From Datisca glomerata (lineage: Eukaryota > Streptophyta > Magnoliopsida > Cucurbitales > Datiscaceae): DNA of 64,000 nt. Shown piece after piece: positions 23,436 to 35,300 of this stretch. Position 1 is the first letter of the stretch. Each line of letters starts with the position of its first letter. A program made the translations under genes and the position numbers. Where the stretch lies: positions 765,263-829,262 of the forward strand of contig QANY01013371.1 of the NCBI GenBank assembly GCA_003255025.1, written 5' to 3'. Under the pieces are notes generated by a model. That model saw only the letters and a list, made by a program, of their open reading frames with translations. It was not told where the DNA came from and made no database searches.

Positions 23436-24020
23436 TGGTTCAAGTAATGACATAATAAAACTAACTACTTGAACGGAACAAGTAGTCATAAACAATTATT
23501 TGAATCTTTCAAGTAGTCACTGATGTCTGGGTTGTTGACGCAAGAAAAAATCAACTACTTGAAGGGTTCAAGTATTCATAACAAACTACTTGAATCATTT
23601 AAGTAGTCATATGTCCTGGATAACTGATGACAAGAATTTAAATAAATACTTGAAGGGTTCAAGTCATTATAAACAACTACTTGAATCCCTTCAAGTAGCC
23701 ACATACTCTTTGGATAAGTGACTAAGAAAATCAAAATGACTACTTGACGGGTTCAACTTTCAAGTAGTTATAAAACACTACTTGAACCCTTTAACTAGTC
23801 ATTTATCTAGAGAGCTTGTGACTACTTGAAGGGTTCAAGTACTGTTACTTGAAGGGTTCAAGTAGTGTTACTTGAACCCCTCAAGTAGTCACAAGCTCTC
23901 TAGATGACTGACTGCAAGAATCAAACTACTTGAATGGTTTAAGTAGTTATAAACCACTACTTGAACCCTTCAACTAGTAACATGATCTCTGGTTCCTGAC
24001 TGAGAATAAAACTAACTATT
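23436..24020. repeat. MULE-2 left palindromic array
   Basis: Many copies of CTACTTGAA and TTCAAGTAG lie in head-to-head pairs separated by short spacers such as CCCT or GGG, so each pair is a hairpin-capable palindrome. Spacers hold ATAAACAA- or AGTCACAAG-type sequences. It lies directly inside the left terminal repeat. Confidence 0.88.
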
Positions 24021-24146
24021 AGTCATAAGAAAATAAAAATAACTACTACAGATGCATAAGATCTACATACTGGCAAAATTGAATAAACTTTATGTATTGA
24101 TAGGTGAAAGTTTTTGTCTTAAACAGATATGCCTGAAATTCGGATA

Positions 24147-24833
24147 TGTTGGATCGGGTTTTGGATTTTGTAAAAAAATTAATGAACCACGACTAATTCA
24201 TGGACGGAATATCAAAAAATTTCATGCAAACTTTTAATCGAATTAAACACAAAACCAACCATTGAAAATGCATAATTCTATAAATGTATCGAGAAGAGAT
24301 AAAAAAATACTTATATTTTCTTGTAATGGAGAAATTCCAATTTGACGGGATCCAATTTTCTATCTCGCGTTCCTCATTCCTGATATTTGCAGAGCTTATA
24401 ATTGATCTTCGCACTGACAACCCTTCATTAGAATCAGAATTATATATCTCACTGATATTAGCAGGAATTGAGTGTGAGCTCTCAAAGCAACTGTGGAAGA
24501 AAGAGAGAGAGAAATTCCTCTTCCCCTCTAGATTTTGACGACAACAATAGGGAGAGAGAGAGAAAAAAACTTTTTCTGCTTTGATTAACACACTTAAGTT
24601 AGGTTACAGATGCAACTCTAATGCAATCTCTTATATATTAGTTACAGAATTTACCCATATACTCATATATGTTAAAACCCAAAATCCTCTATCCTTTGAC
24701 CTGCATATGCGATTTTAACATCTTCTTCTGGAGCCAAAATTGTGTCTAAATTCATCTTTCTAAACTAATGAATTAAATTGATCCATATCAATTAATTAAT
24801 TAATTTCATTTATTTACTATAAAAAATAATTAG
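24147..24833 (-). repeat. 3' LTR (truncated) of the nested LTR element
   Basis: About 690 bases align closely with 25245-25935. Shared landmarks include GATCGGGTTTT, CTTGTAATGGA, ATCTTCGCACTGA and CCTTTGACCTGCATATG. Beyond 24833 the homology stops. Confidence 0.85.
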
Positions 24834-25244
24834 AAAAAAACAACGAACAGTGGCAGCGGCAGCGCGAGCCACCGGGATCGGTGGCAGTGGACGACAACGG
24901 TGAACGACGACGCACAGCAGATGGCAACGACGAACGGTGGCACGTGACAGACAGCAATGTGGTTCCTCGGGATGCACGCGATGACGGATTTCTATGGAAT
25001 TTAACGACACAACTCTTGCAAAATTAAATTACATAAAATTTTATAACACAATTTCGGTGCACATCAATTCAAAACCAGAACAATAACACCTAGAGTCAAT
25101 AAATTGGGATCCATTCATAAAGTACATTCAAACATGCGTTGAATCTACCATAAAAAAAATATATGTCAATATCATCATATTCATCCATACATAAGTTTAA
25201 ATACAGAATATTCATATTAAAAAAAGATAGACTTTGATACCAAT

Positions 25245-27129
25245 TGTTCGATCGGGTTTTAGATTTTGTAAAAAATTAATGGACCATGACTAATTCATGG
25301 TCGGAATATAAAAACTTTTCATGCACACTTTTAATCAAATTAAACACAAAACTAACCATTGAGCATGTATAATTGTATAAACGTATTGAGAAGAGATAAA
25401 AACTATTTATACATTTTCTTGTAATGGATAAATTCTGATTTGATGGGATCTAATTCTTTATCTTGTGTTTCTCGTTCCTAAGATTCGCAGAGCTTGCGAT
25501 TGATCTTCGCACTGATAACCAGTCGTTAGAATCAGAAATATATCTCTCATTGATATATAGCATGAATTGAGTGTGGACTCTCAAAATAACTTCGTAAGAG
25601 AAAAACAAAATTTTTCTCATCGCCTATAAATTTCGGCGGCAACAATAGGGAGAGGGAAAGATAAACTTTTTATGTTTTGATTAACACAGTGAAGTTAGGT
25701 TAGAGATGCAACCATAATGCAATCTCTTATATATTAATTATGGAAATTACTCATACATCCTTATATGTTAAAAACCAAAAATCATCTATCCTTTGACCTG
25801 CATATGCAATTTTAACATCTTCCCCTAGAGTCAAAATTGTGTCTAAATTCATCTGCATAAACTGATGAATTAAAATGATTCCTATCAATTAATTAATTTA
25901 TTTCATTATTTACTAATTATCAAATAATTAGCAAATAATAAAACAATTAATTTGAACATTAATTTTGGTCTTCACTAATATAGTGATGACACTCATCTCA
26001 TATGGGCTCGGGAAGTGTACATTGGTCCAAAACACATTTTTGATCTAACTAACGTTGTTTCTTATTCATGTCCTTATAAGCTACTCCTAAGACTGAATGA
26101 ACCCACATGAATAAAACTATAGGATTCAAATACCTGGCTAATTTATCTTCCTAAATTCTCGACTTATTTAATCCTGACATCGTACGACTCCACTATATGT
26201 CTAATACCAAATGAACTATCGATTCATACAAGCTACATTTTATGTTGGTGTAAATAAATATATATATATTTGACGGCTCACACAATATTTTACGATATTA
26301 CCCATTCGTGAATATTAGTAACAAGAGTGGGATGTAAAATTATCATTTTACCCATCTGGTTATTATTTCATTAACTTCTTTATTGACTGCGAACAAGAAA
26401 GACATATCCGTGAAGTGTCTCATACAGTTCAGCACGCCTTATTGTATAACTCACATTATCGAGTATCAGGCCCATTTTATTTAATCACGCACTCATCAAT
26501 AAAGCATAAGGTCATACTGTTACTTTTGTAATCTGGCCACAAATTTCATATATGTGAATCACTTAACTCTAACATAGTTGAATCACGGTCTTGACAGCTG
26601 AGGTATTGTCTGATAATTCGAACTCACTCCTTTGGGGAATCAAAGATCGCGAGTTACTATGTCAAGTTTCGTATTCACCTCAGGATTAAGGAAATTATGA
26701 AAATACCCTTAAGGTGTAACAATTAGATTTTGAGCTAGATAAACGACTTTGCTCTAAATTAATTGATTACTGATCTATTCAACATGTTTCACAACATGTC
26801 TAGGTCAAGCGTTAGAGTCTCCACTCCCATTCCCCGAGACCGGCATCCTTTGGTTTAACCTAACAATCGTAATTGGATTTAATTGTCCAGTCGATCCTAA
26901 AACTACAAATAACATTCTAAATAATATCAAAGAGTTTGTCTGGAAGACCGCTTGGTCTTTACTCTTCTTTCGTTGGTAATAGTTTCAAGACTTAAGTAAA
27001 TTACAAACACACTTTAATTAAAGAAAACTTTCAATTATTCAAAAAATTCATTAATACATAAATGTCTAAAAAAATATTGTTTACTCATAAATAGTTATTA
27101 CACCTTACTTGGTGGACATAATTCCAACA
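25245..27129 (-). repeat. 5' LTR (complete, ~1.9 kb) of the nested LTR element
   Basis: It begins TG and ends CA on the minus strand, is bounded by the primer-binding-site motif at its inner edge, and shares its inner 690 bases with the other LTR. The outer 1.2 kb is unique in the window. Confidence 0.8.
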
Positions 27130-28424
27130 AGATATTGGTGGTACCCGGTGGTGAATAGGAGAGAAATGGTGCTTCATTCATTTTCAATGGTACGGTAAGC
27201 TCACCATTAGATATACCATCAAACTGTACTTACCACGAGTTATCCAGTATCATATATAATGAATTAAATATTGATCCAACAAAATATAATATTTCAATTA
27301 AGATTTTATACAAGACTCATGTGCCATTTCCACCTGCTAAAGTATTAAATGATCACCACGTGAAGTTTTTCCTTGTCGAGAATAGTTCCAAAGCACTTCG
27401 TACTCCTTTATATGTCACTCTAAAACCCAAACCTAGGATAATTGTTGATAATCTTACATTTCCAAGTCATAGATATTTCCTAAAATATCTCCCTCGCATC
27501 AATATCATTATGGTCACATTCCATGCTTTATGGGTGAAACAATGATTGAAAGTGATGAGAACAATGATAATGACAATTTCCATTCAGGGGAGTATTACTA
27601 TGGGAGATATGATGATAATGATTATCTACAAGATTTTAATGATGATGAACTTAAACTTCCTGACAGTGATGGTGGCTTAATATCGGTGCTGATGGTGATC
27701 TTGATTTTGGGCTATATGAAGAAGCAATTCAGAAAGATCCTTCTACCTTATCATTTTTTAATAGAAGACCAGAGGCTAATGCACATCATTCATCAATGCC
27801 AAATAACATTGCATCTTTGTCACGACCATCTTATAATGCATCGAGATTATCACAACTAGAGGATTACGAGCATGTAAGTGTCTCAGATATGTTAGATACA
27901 GAAGAACTCTACCATGACAAAAAAGAGCTCCAAAATTTTTTTGGACTCTTAGCCATCCATCAAAACTTTGAGTTTAAAGTCTTCAAATTCACGCTAACAT
28001 TGTTGTTGATTGTTTGTGTTGAGAAAACATGTTCAGGGAGCCTATGAGATATTAAGGTGCGATTTTCAGAGTACTTTAAAATAACAAAGTTCATAAACAC
28101 TCATACGTGCTCTTTTGACATCTTACAACATGATCATCGTCAAGCAACAAACTAATTGGTCGGTCATTACATAAAGTCAAAATACAGCGGTGTTGGATGG
28201 ATTTATAGGCCGAAAGATATCATCAAAGATATTCGTAAGGATTATGGCATCAATATAAGCTATGACAAATCTTGGAGGGCTAGGGAAGTTGCATTAGCTT
28301 TAGTTCGAGGTTCACCTGAAAGTTCATATATGAGACTCTCATCCTACTATCAAATGTTAGAGGTGAAGAATCCATGTATTCTTACTCATATAGAGATTGA
28401 TGAACATGACCAATAGATAATGAC

Positions 28425-28620
28425 ATATGGTTCCAGAAAAGTGGATACTTCGTATGCCCAGCAGAGGACCAAAACATGTCTGCCGAAAAGAATCTTCTGA
28501 GATTTAGTCAACTTCTCATTCAAGTTCGTAATTGCATGTAAGTTGGAGAGGCAATTCACTATTCTAGAGATAAATTCATCCTTATTTAGGAATGGAGTTA
28601 GCTGAATCTTTGGAGTCATT
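28425..28620 (-). pseudogene. DUF1985 fragment of MULE-2
   Basis: On the minus strand the frame reads LNKDEFISRIVNCLSNLHAI, then NEKLTKSQKILF. After a one-base shift it continues RQTCFGPLLGIRS, matching the DUF1985 start in MULE-1 (IEVIKTKLTASQL-like, then RETCFGHLLDL). Only the first ~60 residues remain. It is abutted within a few bases by the truncated transposase on the other strand, so a single deletion removed the 3' halves of both genes. Confidence 0.65.
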
Positions 28621-28689
28621 ATCTGTTGAAAAATACAAATAATAAGTCAGTTTCATGCTTTATTTATATACATAAAAAGCACTTGATTG

Positions 28690-29420
28690 CTTAATGAATG
28701 GTTAAAGTAGTCAAATATAACTACTTGAATGGTTGAAGTAGTGAACAAGGAACAACTTGAACGGTTCAAGTAGTTAGATACAACTATTTGAACCCTTCAA
28801 GTAGTGAACAAATGACTACTTGAAGGGTTCAAGTAGTCAAAAACAATTACTTGAACCCTTCAAGTAGTTACTTCTTTTAACTTCCAGAAATAAAATCACT
28901 ACTTAAAGGGTTCAAATAATCAGATATAACTACTTGAACCCTTCAAGCAGTGAACATTGAAGGGTTCAAGTAGTCAGATATAACTACTTGAACATTTCAA
29001 GTAGTCACTTGTTTTGACTTCCAGAATCAAAATTACTACTTGAAGGGTTCAAGTAGTCAGATACAACTACTTGAACCCTTCAAGTAGTTACTTGTTTTAA
29101 CTTTCAGAATCAAAATCACTATGTAAAGGGTTCAAGTAGTCAAATATCATTACTTGAACCCCTCAAGTAGTGAACAAATAACTACTTGAAGGGTTCAAGT
29201 AGCTAGATTCAACTACTTAAACCCTTCAACTACTAATGAATTACTTACTTCTGCAACTAAACGATTACTTGAGGGGTACAAGTAGTTATAAACAATCACT
29301 TGAGGAGTTCAAGTAATTATAAATAACTACTTGAACCTTGAACTACTTAGTGTTATAGTCAAAATGACTACTTGATGGGTTCAAGTAGTCCTAAACAGCT
29401 ACTTGAACCCTTCACATAGC
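28690..29420. repeat. MULE-2 right palindromic array
   Basis: A mirror of the left array: paired CTACTTGAA and TTCAAGTAG half-sites joined by CCCT/AGGG, with recurring spacers such as CACTTGTTTTGACTTCCAGAA. At least a dozen palindromes are seen in 730 bases. Confidence 0.88.
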
Positions 29421-29581
29421 CAATAGATTCATATGATCATCACAAGCATCTATCACAAACATCAAGCAATCCAGACATGCAGAAGGTTATAACCATCAAG
29501 ATGGACAATCTAACCATAGATGGTTTTCTCTCAACCTAGTACATAATAGAAAAAGTCCAGATTTTTAAACACCAGACAGTT

Positions 29582-29616
29582 TCCCCCCCCCCCCCANNNT
29601 TCCCCCCCCCCCCCCA
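29582..29616. other. Poly-C tracts flanking an unresolved NNN
   Basis: Two runs of about 14-15 C flank three N at 29597-29599. This is an assembly uncertainty, perhaps a mis-assembled homopolymer, within the right sub-terminal part of MULE-2. Confidence 0.9.
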
Positions 29617-30097
29617 ACTTCCAGTAAGAAGAACAAAAGAAATAGTAACAAAACCGGTAAATCAAGTCCTTTTGTGCGTAAAGAGAAGGAGAAGAATGAG
29701 TACCTGATTTTGTCGGTCGGTGGGTATCGTGCCGAAGATGAACGATTTTTATGAGTGCTCTAAAAATGAAGATGAAGAAGAAGAAGAAGACTAGTAGGGA
29801 CTGTCCCACTGAAGAAGAAGCAACAATTTTCACAGAGAAGAGAGAATACAGACGAGAATGGAGACAAAGAGGAAGATAGCAAAGGAAAAGACGTAAAGGA
29901 GAAGAGAATCAAGGAATCGACGCAAATGAGAAGAGAGCAAGTAATCGTCAAATCACTACTTGATATGTAATTGCCTTGGGAAGAGAATGAACAATTACTT
30001 TTAGTCGATTTGGTGGGCCAGGAATAATATTATGAGTTTTCAAAAAGGAGTAGTTTTTTAACCTGAATTGTAAATGGTACATTTTTCCAAAGAATTC

Positions 30098-30106
30098 ATG
30101 GGAATA
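30098..30106. repeat. Right target-site duplication of MULE-2
   Basis: ATGGGAATA pairs with GTGGGAATA at 23150-23158. Confidence 0.7.
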
Positions 30107-30854
30107 TCCTTAGGAAAAAAAACTTAGGAGTCATTTTGAGAAATTACTTCACAAAACACCCTTGAGTGCGGAAAAAATAAAATTAAGATACTTTGATTTT
30201 GTTAACGAAATCCATTCTTTTTAACAGACGAGAAGACTAAAAGGCTTTCGCGCTAGACCTTGGTCTTATAAAAATTACTACTAGACCCTGATCTAGCGTT
30301 CAACCATTAAAATTTACACTCGCTAGACTAGAGTTTAGTCGTCACAAATTTTAACAAAAAAATTTAAACTAAAAGGCTAAACTAATATTCTCTCCTATAA
30401 AAATAACTAAATTTTATTAAAAATCTAAAGTAATTACACCAAATGGATAACATTTAAATGTCACTTTAAAAAAATAGAAGGGTTTTTTTTAACTTTAGAG
30501 GAATATATAAATTTTGGTGTTATATCATCAATCATCTATTCATAAAAAATAAAAGAGACAATATTACTCTTGTTTTTACTGAATTTTTTAATCAAATTAA
30601 TTTTTATTTTTTGATTAATTTTAACATCATTTATTTAAGGATTTTAATGATTTTCCAACTTTTAGCTTAGGTTGTTTAATAGAATATTTTATCTCTTAAT
30701 TGTAGCTATTCAAATATCTTATTGTGCGGTTTTTTAGTGTTTTTCAAATATTTCAATTTTTCTGAGCGGTTTCTACCAATTTTTAAAATTTAATTTTTTT
30801 ATGTCTAGCATTAATTGACTCTCATAATTAAGTAATTGGATGAGTAGTCAATCA
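30107..30854. other. AT-rich spacer with part of a tandem repeat
   Basis: No gene is seen. The last ~150 bases (30700-30854, with GTGTTTTTCAAATATTTCA and GATGAGTAGTCAATCA) are repeated at about 41405-41550 beyond the copia element, so the copia element landed inside a diverged tandem repeat. Confidence 0.55.
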
Positions 30855-32122
30855 TGTAGGATCGATATGGCAACCCAAGAGGGGGATGAATTAGGTGATC
30901 GTGTTCAAATTAAAAAAATCGCACTCAAGTGGAAGATGAATGTTCGAGAATGAACTTCAATGCTCCATGAGTTTAACTTTTGAAAAGATAAATAAGTAAT
31001 AGATAAAAGTATTAAAGTAAATAATACTTGCGAGAATATGAATGCGGAAATATAAAGCAAGCACATAAAATAATTATGGAAACTTAAAGTGCAAAAATTA
31101 AGTGCGAGAAATTGAAGTGCAGAAAATTAAAGTGCAAAAAATAAATAGTACAAAATAAAAAGAGAAGAAGGAGAAGAAGATAGGCACACGATATTTTTAC
31201 GTGGTTTAGGAAATATTATCCCTACATCCACGCTGCAAGGCCCCCTTTGAAGATTCTTTAATCTCACGATCTTTTTAAGGTTGAAGACCAAACCTTACAC
31301 ACTCAATTGACTTATGGGTGCCAACTAAATCTCACAAGGGTGTGTGTTTTGAGATTAAGTGACCTCTTACAAGAACTCTCTCAAAAGAGTAGAATCTCCA
31401 ATCTAAGCTCACAAAAAAATAATTTTGCTCACTCAAGAAATTTGCAAGTATAATGCTCAAAATATTAAGAGAGATCTAGCAGAGTATTGGAAGAGTTTTA
31501 GGAGCAAGTCTCTTTGCTATGAATTATGTTTTGTGAAGAGAAATGGGGTGTACTTATAGAGGAGATAGAGGTTAGGGTTTAGGAGAGAAGTTTTCAAATT
31601 TTGAATATAGACAAAGGAAATGACACTCCATCCATAATAATGAGGACAAAAATTCTTGACCTAAAATGCAATGAAACTTCTACCCAAAATAATACAATAT
31701 GATCAAAAACTATTTGGTAAGCTCCATCTCTCTTTATCTACTTAAAATTGAAACTTAATTTGTTTGTGCTTTGTCATTATATCCATCTCATGTATTTTAT
31801 CTATTGTGCAAGAGAGATATGAGTTTTGGTGTTTAGATTTCTTATGGATGAAGACTTAGTTTAAGAATAGGCATCCCTAAATAAATTGAGCTTTAATAAA
31901 GGTAAATAAAATGAGTAAGCTCTTAATAAAAATTACATGAAAGTAAATATTATCATGATCATCAATATTCATTCTTTATGAGCTCCTATGAAAATAAATA
32001 TTTTCATGATCTTCAATTAGAATGTCTTGTGTAATTTTTTCAATAGTCTCTACAAACATGATTAAAAAACGTCAATGTTTTGTTATCATCAAAAGTTATC
32101 TCATAGAGATATAGGACTAACA
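30855..32122 (-). repeat. 3' LTR of the copia element (1268 bp)
   Basis: Complete, TG...CA on the minus strand. It shares CAACCCAAGAGGGGGATGAA and AAGTTATCTCATAGAGATAT landmarks with the other LTR. Confidence 0.88.
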
Positions 32123-32339
32123 ATCTCGCCCTTTTTTTATGATTACAATCACTGAGACAAAAAAATATATTTAATCAAATAAATTTAATTTACTACCCCT
32201 AAATATATGCTTACCCATCAAGATAAAAACATAACTCTTAAGTATTTTCTATTTTCTCCCCCTTTGTTATCATAAAAAAGAATAAACCAATAATAATAAG
32301 GAAAAATAATTTTATATTGACATGGTAAGTAGAAAAAAA

Positions 32340-35300
32340 TATTTAACTAATATATAAAATTCTCAAAGCAAGCTTGTTTTTACAAAAACTTTTAACATTT
32401 AATGATTTTGTGAAAATATCCACAAGTTAATTTATAGTGTCAACAAACTCTAGTGAAAAATATCCCCTTTTGCACATAATCTCGAATAAAATGATGTCTT
32501 GGATTTATACGCTTTGTATGAGAATGCAAAATAAGGTTTTTGGAACATTAATTTTCTAGTATTATCACATCTAATAGGAACATTTCAAAAATTAAACCAA
32601 AATCTTTTAGAGTTTGCTTCATCCATAAAATTTGAGCACAACAACTACCGGCAGAAACATATTCTTCTTCGACGGTTGATAGTGCTACTAAATTTTACTT
32701 TTTTCTAAACCAAGAAATAAGTGAGTGTCCTAAACTTGACATGTATCACTCATATGTTTTCTATTGGCTAAGCACCCAGAAAAATCCAAATCAGAATACC
32801 CAATTAAATCAAGATTATCACATTCTGGATACCAAAGGCCAAATTTAGTTGTTCCAAATATTTAATATTTAAAAACAATTAATAGCTTGTAAATTGGATC
32901 TGTTGGGACAAGCTTGAAAATGAGCATATAAAATACACTAAACATGATATCGGGTCTACTAGCAGTTAAGTAAAGTACAGAACCAACCGTACCTCGATAT
33001 TTCTTTATATCGACGTCTTTACCTTTCTCATATTTGTCTAGCTTTGTTGTGGTACTCATAGGAGTATTGCTAGCCCTCACATTTTCCATACCAAATTTCT
33101 TGAGCAAATCATTTGTGTATTTTCTTGGTTTATGAAAATCTCATCCTTCATTTCCTTGATTTGTAGTCCAAGGAAGAAGTTCAACTCTCTCATCATACTC
33201 ATTTCAAACTCCTTGCTCATGGAATTTGCAAAACTCTTACACAAAGATTTGTTAGTGGCATAAAAAAATATATTGTCTACATATATTTAGACAATTAAGA
33301 TATTATTACCTTTTGATTTTATGAAGAGGGTGTTATCTATTTTGCCCATGTTAAATCCATCAATAAAAAATTTACTTAGCCTTCCGTACCAAGCTGTAGG
33401 AGCTTGTTTTAGTACATAAAGAGCATTTTTAAGTTTAAACACGTGATTTGGAAAATTCAAATTTTGAAAATCAGGAGGTTGTTCTACATAAACTCCCTCC
33501 ATAATGTATCCATTTAAAAAAGAACTCTTGACATCTATTTGATATAAAACAAAATTTTTGAAACATGCATAGGCTAATAGCGTTCTTATTGACTCAAGTC
33601 TAGCAACGGGAGTGAAAGTTTCATCATAATCTATACCTTCTTCTTGATTATATTCTTATGCCAATAATATAGCTTTATTTCTAGTAACAATATCATTTTC
33701 ATCTAGTTTATTTCTAAACACCCACTCTGTACTAATTACCGAGTGATTAGGGGGTCAAGACACAAGATCTCATACATAGTTCTTTGAAATTGATTAAGTT
33801 CTTCTTATATAGCAACTATCTAATATTCATCTTTTTCGACCTCTATAAAAGATTTAGGCTCAAGTTAAGAAATAAAAGCAACATTACTAATACTATGAAG
33901 CATAGAGCGGGTCTCTACCCTTTTTTATATATCTCCCACTAAGAGCTCATTTGGATGATCTTTTACAAACTTCCATTCTTTTGGAAGTTTGTTGCAATCT
34001 TGTACTTTGACATTTTTTTGGGGAGAGTGACTTGATCATTTATTAGTATTGATATTAGCCCCTATTATAGTTTTTTTAATTTTATCATCTTGATCATACA
34101 AGATGTTAGAGGGAATAAACTCATTAAAGACAACATGCATGGATTCTTCCACAACTAATGTTCTTCTATTATAAACTCTATATTCTTTGTTAAATGTGGA
34201 ATATCCTAAAAAGATTTTTACGTCGATTTTAGAATCGAACTTACTAAGGTTGTCTTTATTGTTTAAAATAAAACATTTACACTCAAAAACTTTGAAATAA
34301 CTAATATTAAGAATTTTTTTCCGAATTTCATAATGTAGCAAGATGTATTAACGGTTTCAACCCAAAAATACTTAGGTAAGTCATTCTCATTTATCATTGT
34401 TCTTGCCTTTTTTTTTGTAAGGACCGATTTTTCCTCTCAATAACACCACTTGTTGTGGAGTTCTAAGAGTAGAAAACTCATGTCAAAAACCATTTCATCG
34501 CAAAAAGTTTCAAAGTTTCTATTTTCAAATCATTCACCATGATCTTCTAATTTTTAAAATTGTAAAATATTTTTCATTTTGAACTAGTTTGCAAAACTGT
34601 GTAAATGCTTTAAAAGTTTCATCCTTATTTCTTAAAAATAAAACCCAAGTATATCTTGAAAAATCAACTATGATAAATGCATAGTGTTTACCCCCAAGAC
34701 TCGTAATTTTTTAAGGACCAAATAGGTCCATGTGTGGTAATTGCAATGATCTAGTAGTGGTTGACATTATATATTTTGATTTGAAAGAACTCTTAACTTG
34801 TTTACCAATTTGGAATGCATCATAAATTTTACCTTTCACAAAATTTACTTTTGGAAGACATTTTACTAAATAACTTTTTGATAGTTTTGAATATAAATCC
34901 ATGCTAGTATGCCCAAGTCTTCTATCCCATAGCCAACTATCATTGTCAAAAATAAGAAAATATTTTTCATTATGATTTTAGAAATCATGTAGATTAATAG
35001 TGTAAACAGTTTGGTCCATTTGTCCAACAAATAAAATTTTATTTGGCACTTTATTTATAATTAGACAAAAATCTTTTTCAAAAATTACTCTATATTTTTT
35101 TATCACAAAGTTGACTTATGCTAGGTAAATTATGCTTTAGACCATCTACAAGTAGAATTTTATCTATAGCATAGAAGAGTCATTACTTACGGAGCCAACA
35201 CCAATGACTTTGCCTTTCTTCTCATCTCCAAAGGTGACATGTCATTTCTTTCAACAAATTTGAGTGAGTTTTGATCCATCTACTATCAAGATATCATTTA

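Larger units (their letters stand above)
24147..27129 (-). mobile_element. Non-coding LTR retrotransposon nested in MULE-2
   Basis: On the minus strand the element starts TGTTGGAATTATG at 27129. The full 5' LTR runs to 25245 (ending CGAACA), followed at once by ATTGGTATCAAAG (25244-25232), a primer-binding-site motif of the copia type. A second partial LTR, 24833-24147, ends CCAACA. The internal part is only ~410 bases and encodes nothing recognisable. Flanks GGATA (24142-24146) and AGATA (27130-27134) are a 5-base target duplication with one mismatch. Removing the element and one flank rejoins the MULE-2 transposase sequence. It is non-autonomous, either born small or shrunk by a deletion that took most of the interior and 1.2 kb of the 3' LTR. 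Confidence 0.8.
24120..28418 (+). pseudogene. N-terminal half of a MuDR-type transposase, split by an LTR element
   Basis: The frame begins near 24120 (QICLKFG, compare QICLKFE at 3270 in MULE-1), is cut at 24146 by the LTR element and resumes at 27130. Recognisable blocks are GASFIFNGTVSSPLDIPSNC and TYHELSSIIYNELNIDP (27165-27270), IKILYKTHVPFPPAKVL, and an acidic stretch (27545-27650). Next come DTEELYHDKKELQ (27895) and YIKSKYSGVGWIYRPKDII, DYGINISYDKSWRAREVALA and ILTHIEIDEHDQ (28165-28416). It stops there, exactly where the DDE domain begins in MULE-1. Stops and frameshifts are present. The missing catalytic half was lost by internal deletion. Confidence 0.78.
23159..30097. mobile_element. 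MULE-2: internally deleted Mutator-like element
   Basis: Terminal inverted repeats of about 80 bases define the element. The left arm from 23159 (GGGTTATTTAGAAAAATG, then TATCATTTATAATT) pairs with the right arm read in reverse from 30097 (GAATTCTTTGGAAAAATG, then TACCATTTACAATT), continuing to AACTCATAATATTAT. Flanking 9-base duplications support the limits. Inside are a palindromic array, the N-terminal half of a MuDR-type transposase (+), a DUF1985 fragment (-), a second palindromic array, and a nested LTR retrotransposon at 24147-27129. The DDE domain and the Ulp1 protease domain are both missing, so it would be non-autonomous even when intact. The gene plan matches MULE-1. Confidence 0.82.

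Noticed and set aside
23436..24020. CRISPR-like array of palindromic repeats and spacers
   Set aside because: The repeats are degenerate, spacers are not of uniform length, there are no cas genes, and the setting is a plant transposon end.
24193..24591. 132-codon minus-strand open frame
   Set aside because: Lies inside the LTR shared with 25245-25935; the second copy does not keep the frame and no protein family fits.
29531..29833. 100-codon minus-strand frame crossing the NNN
   Set aside because: It contains the poly-C/N assembly gap and glycine runs from the homopolymer; not credible as a gene.
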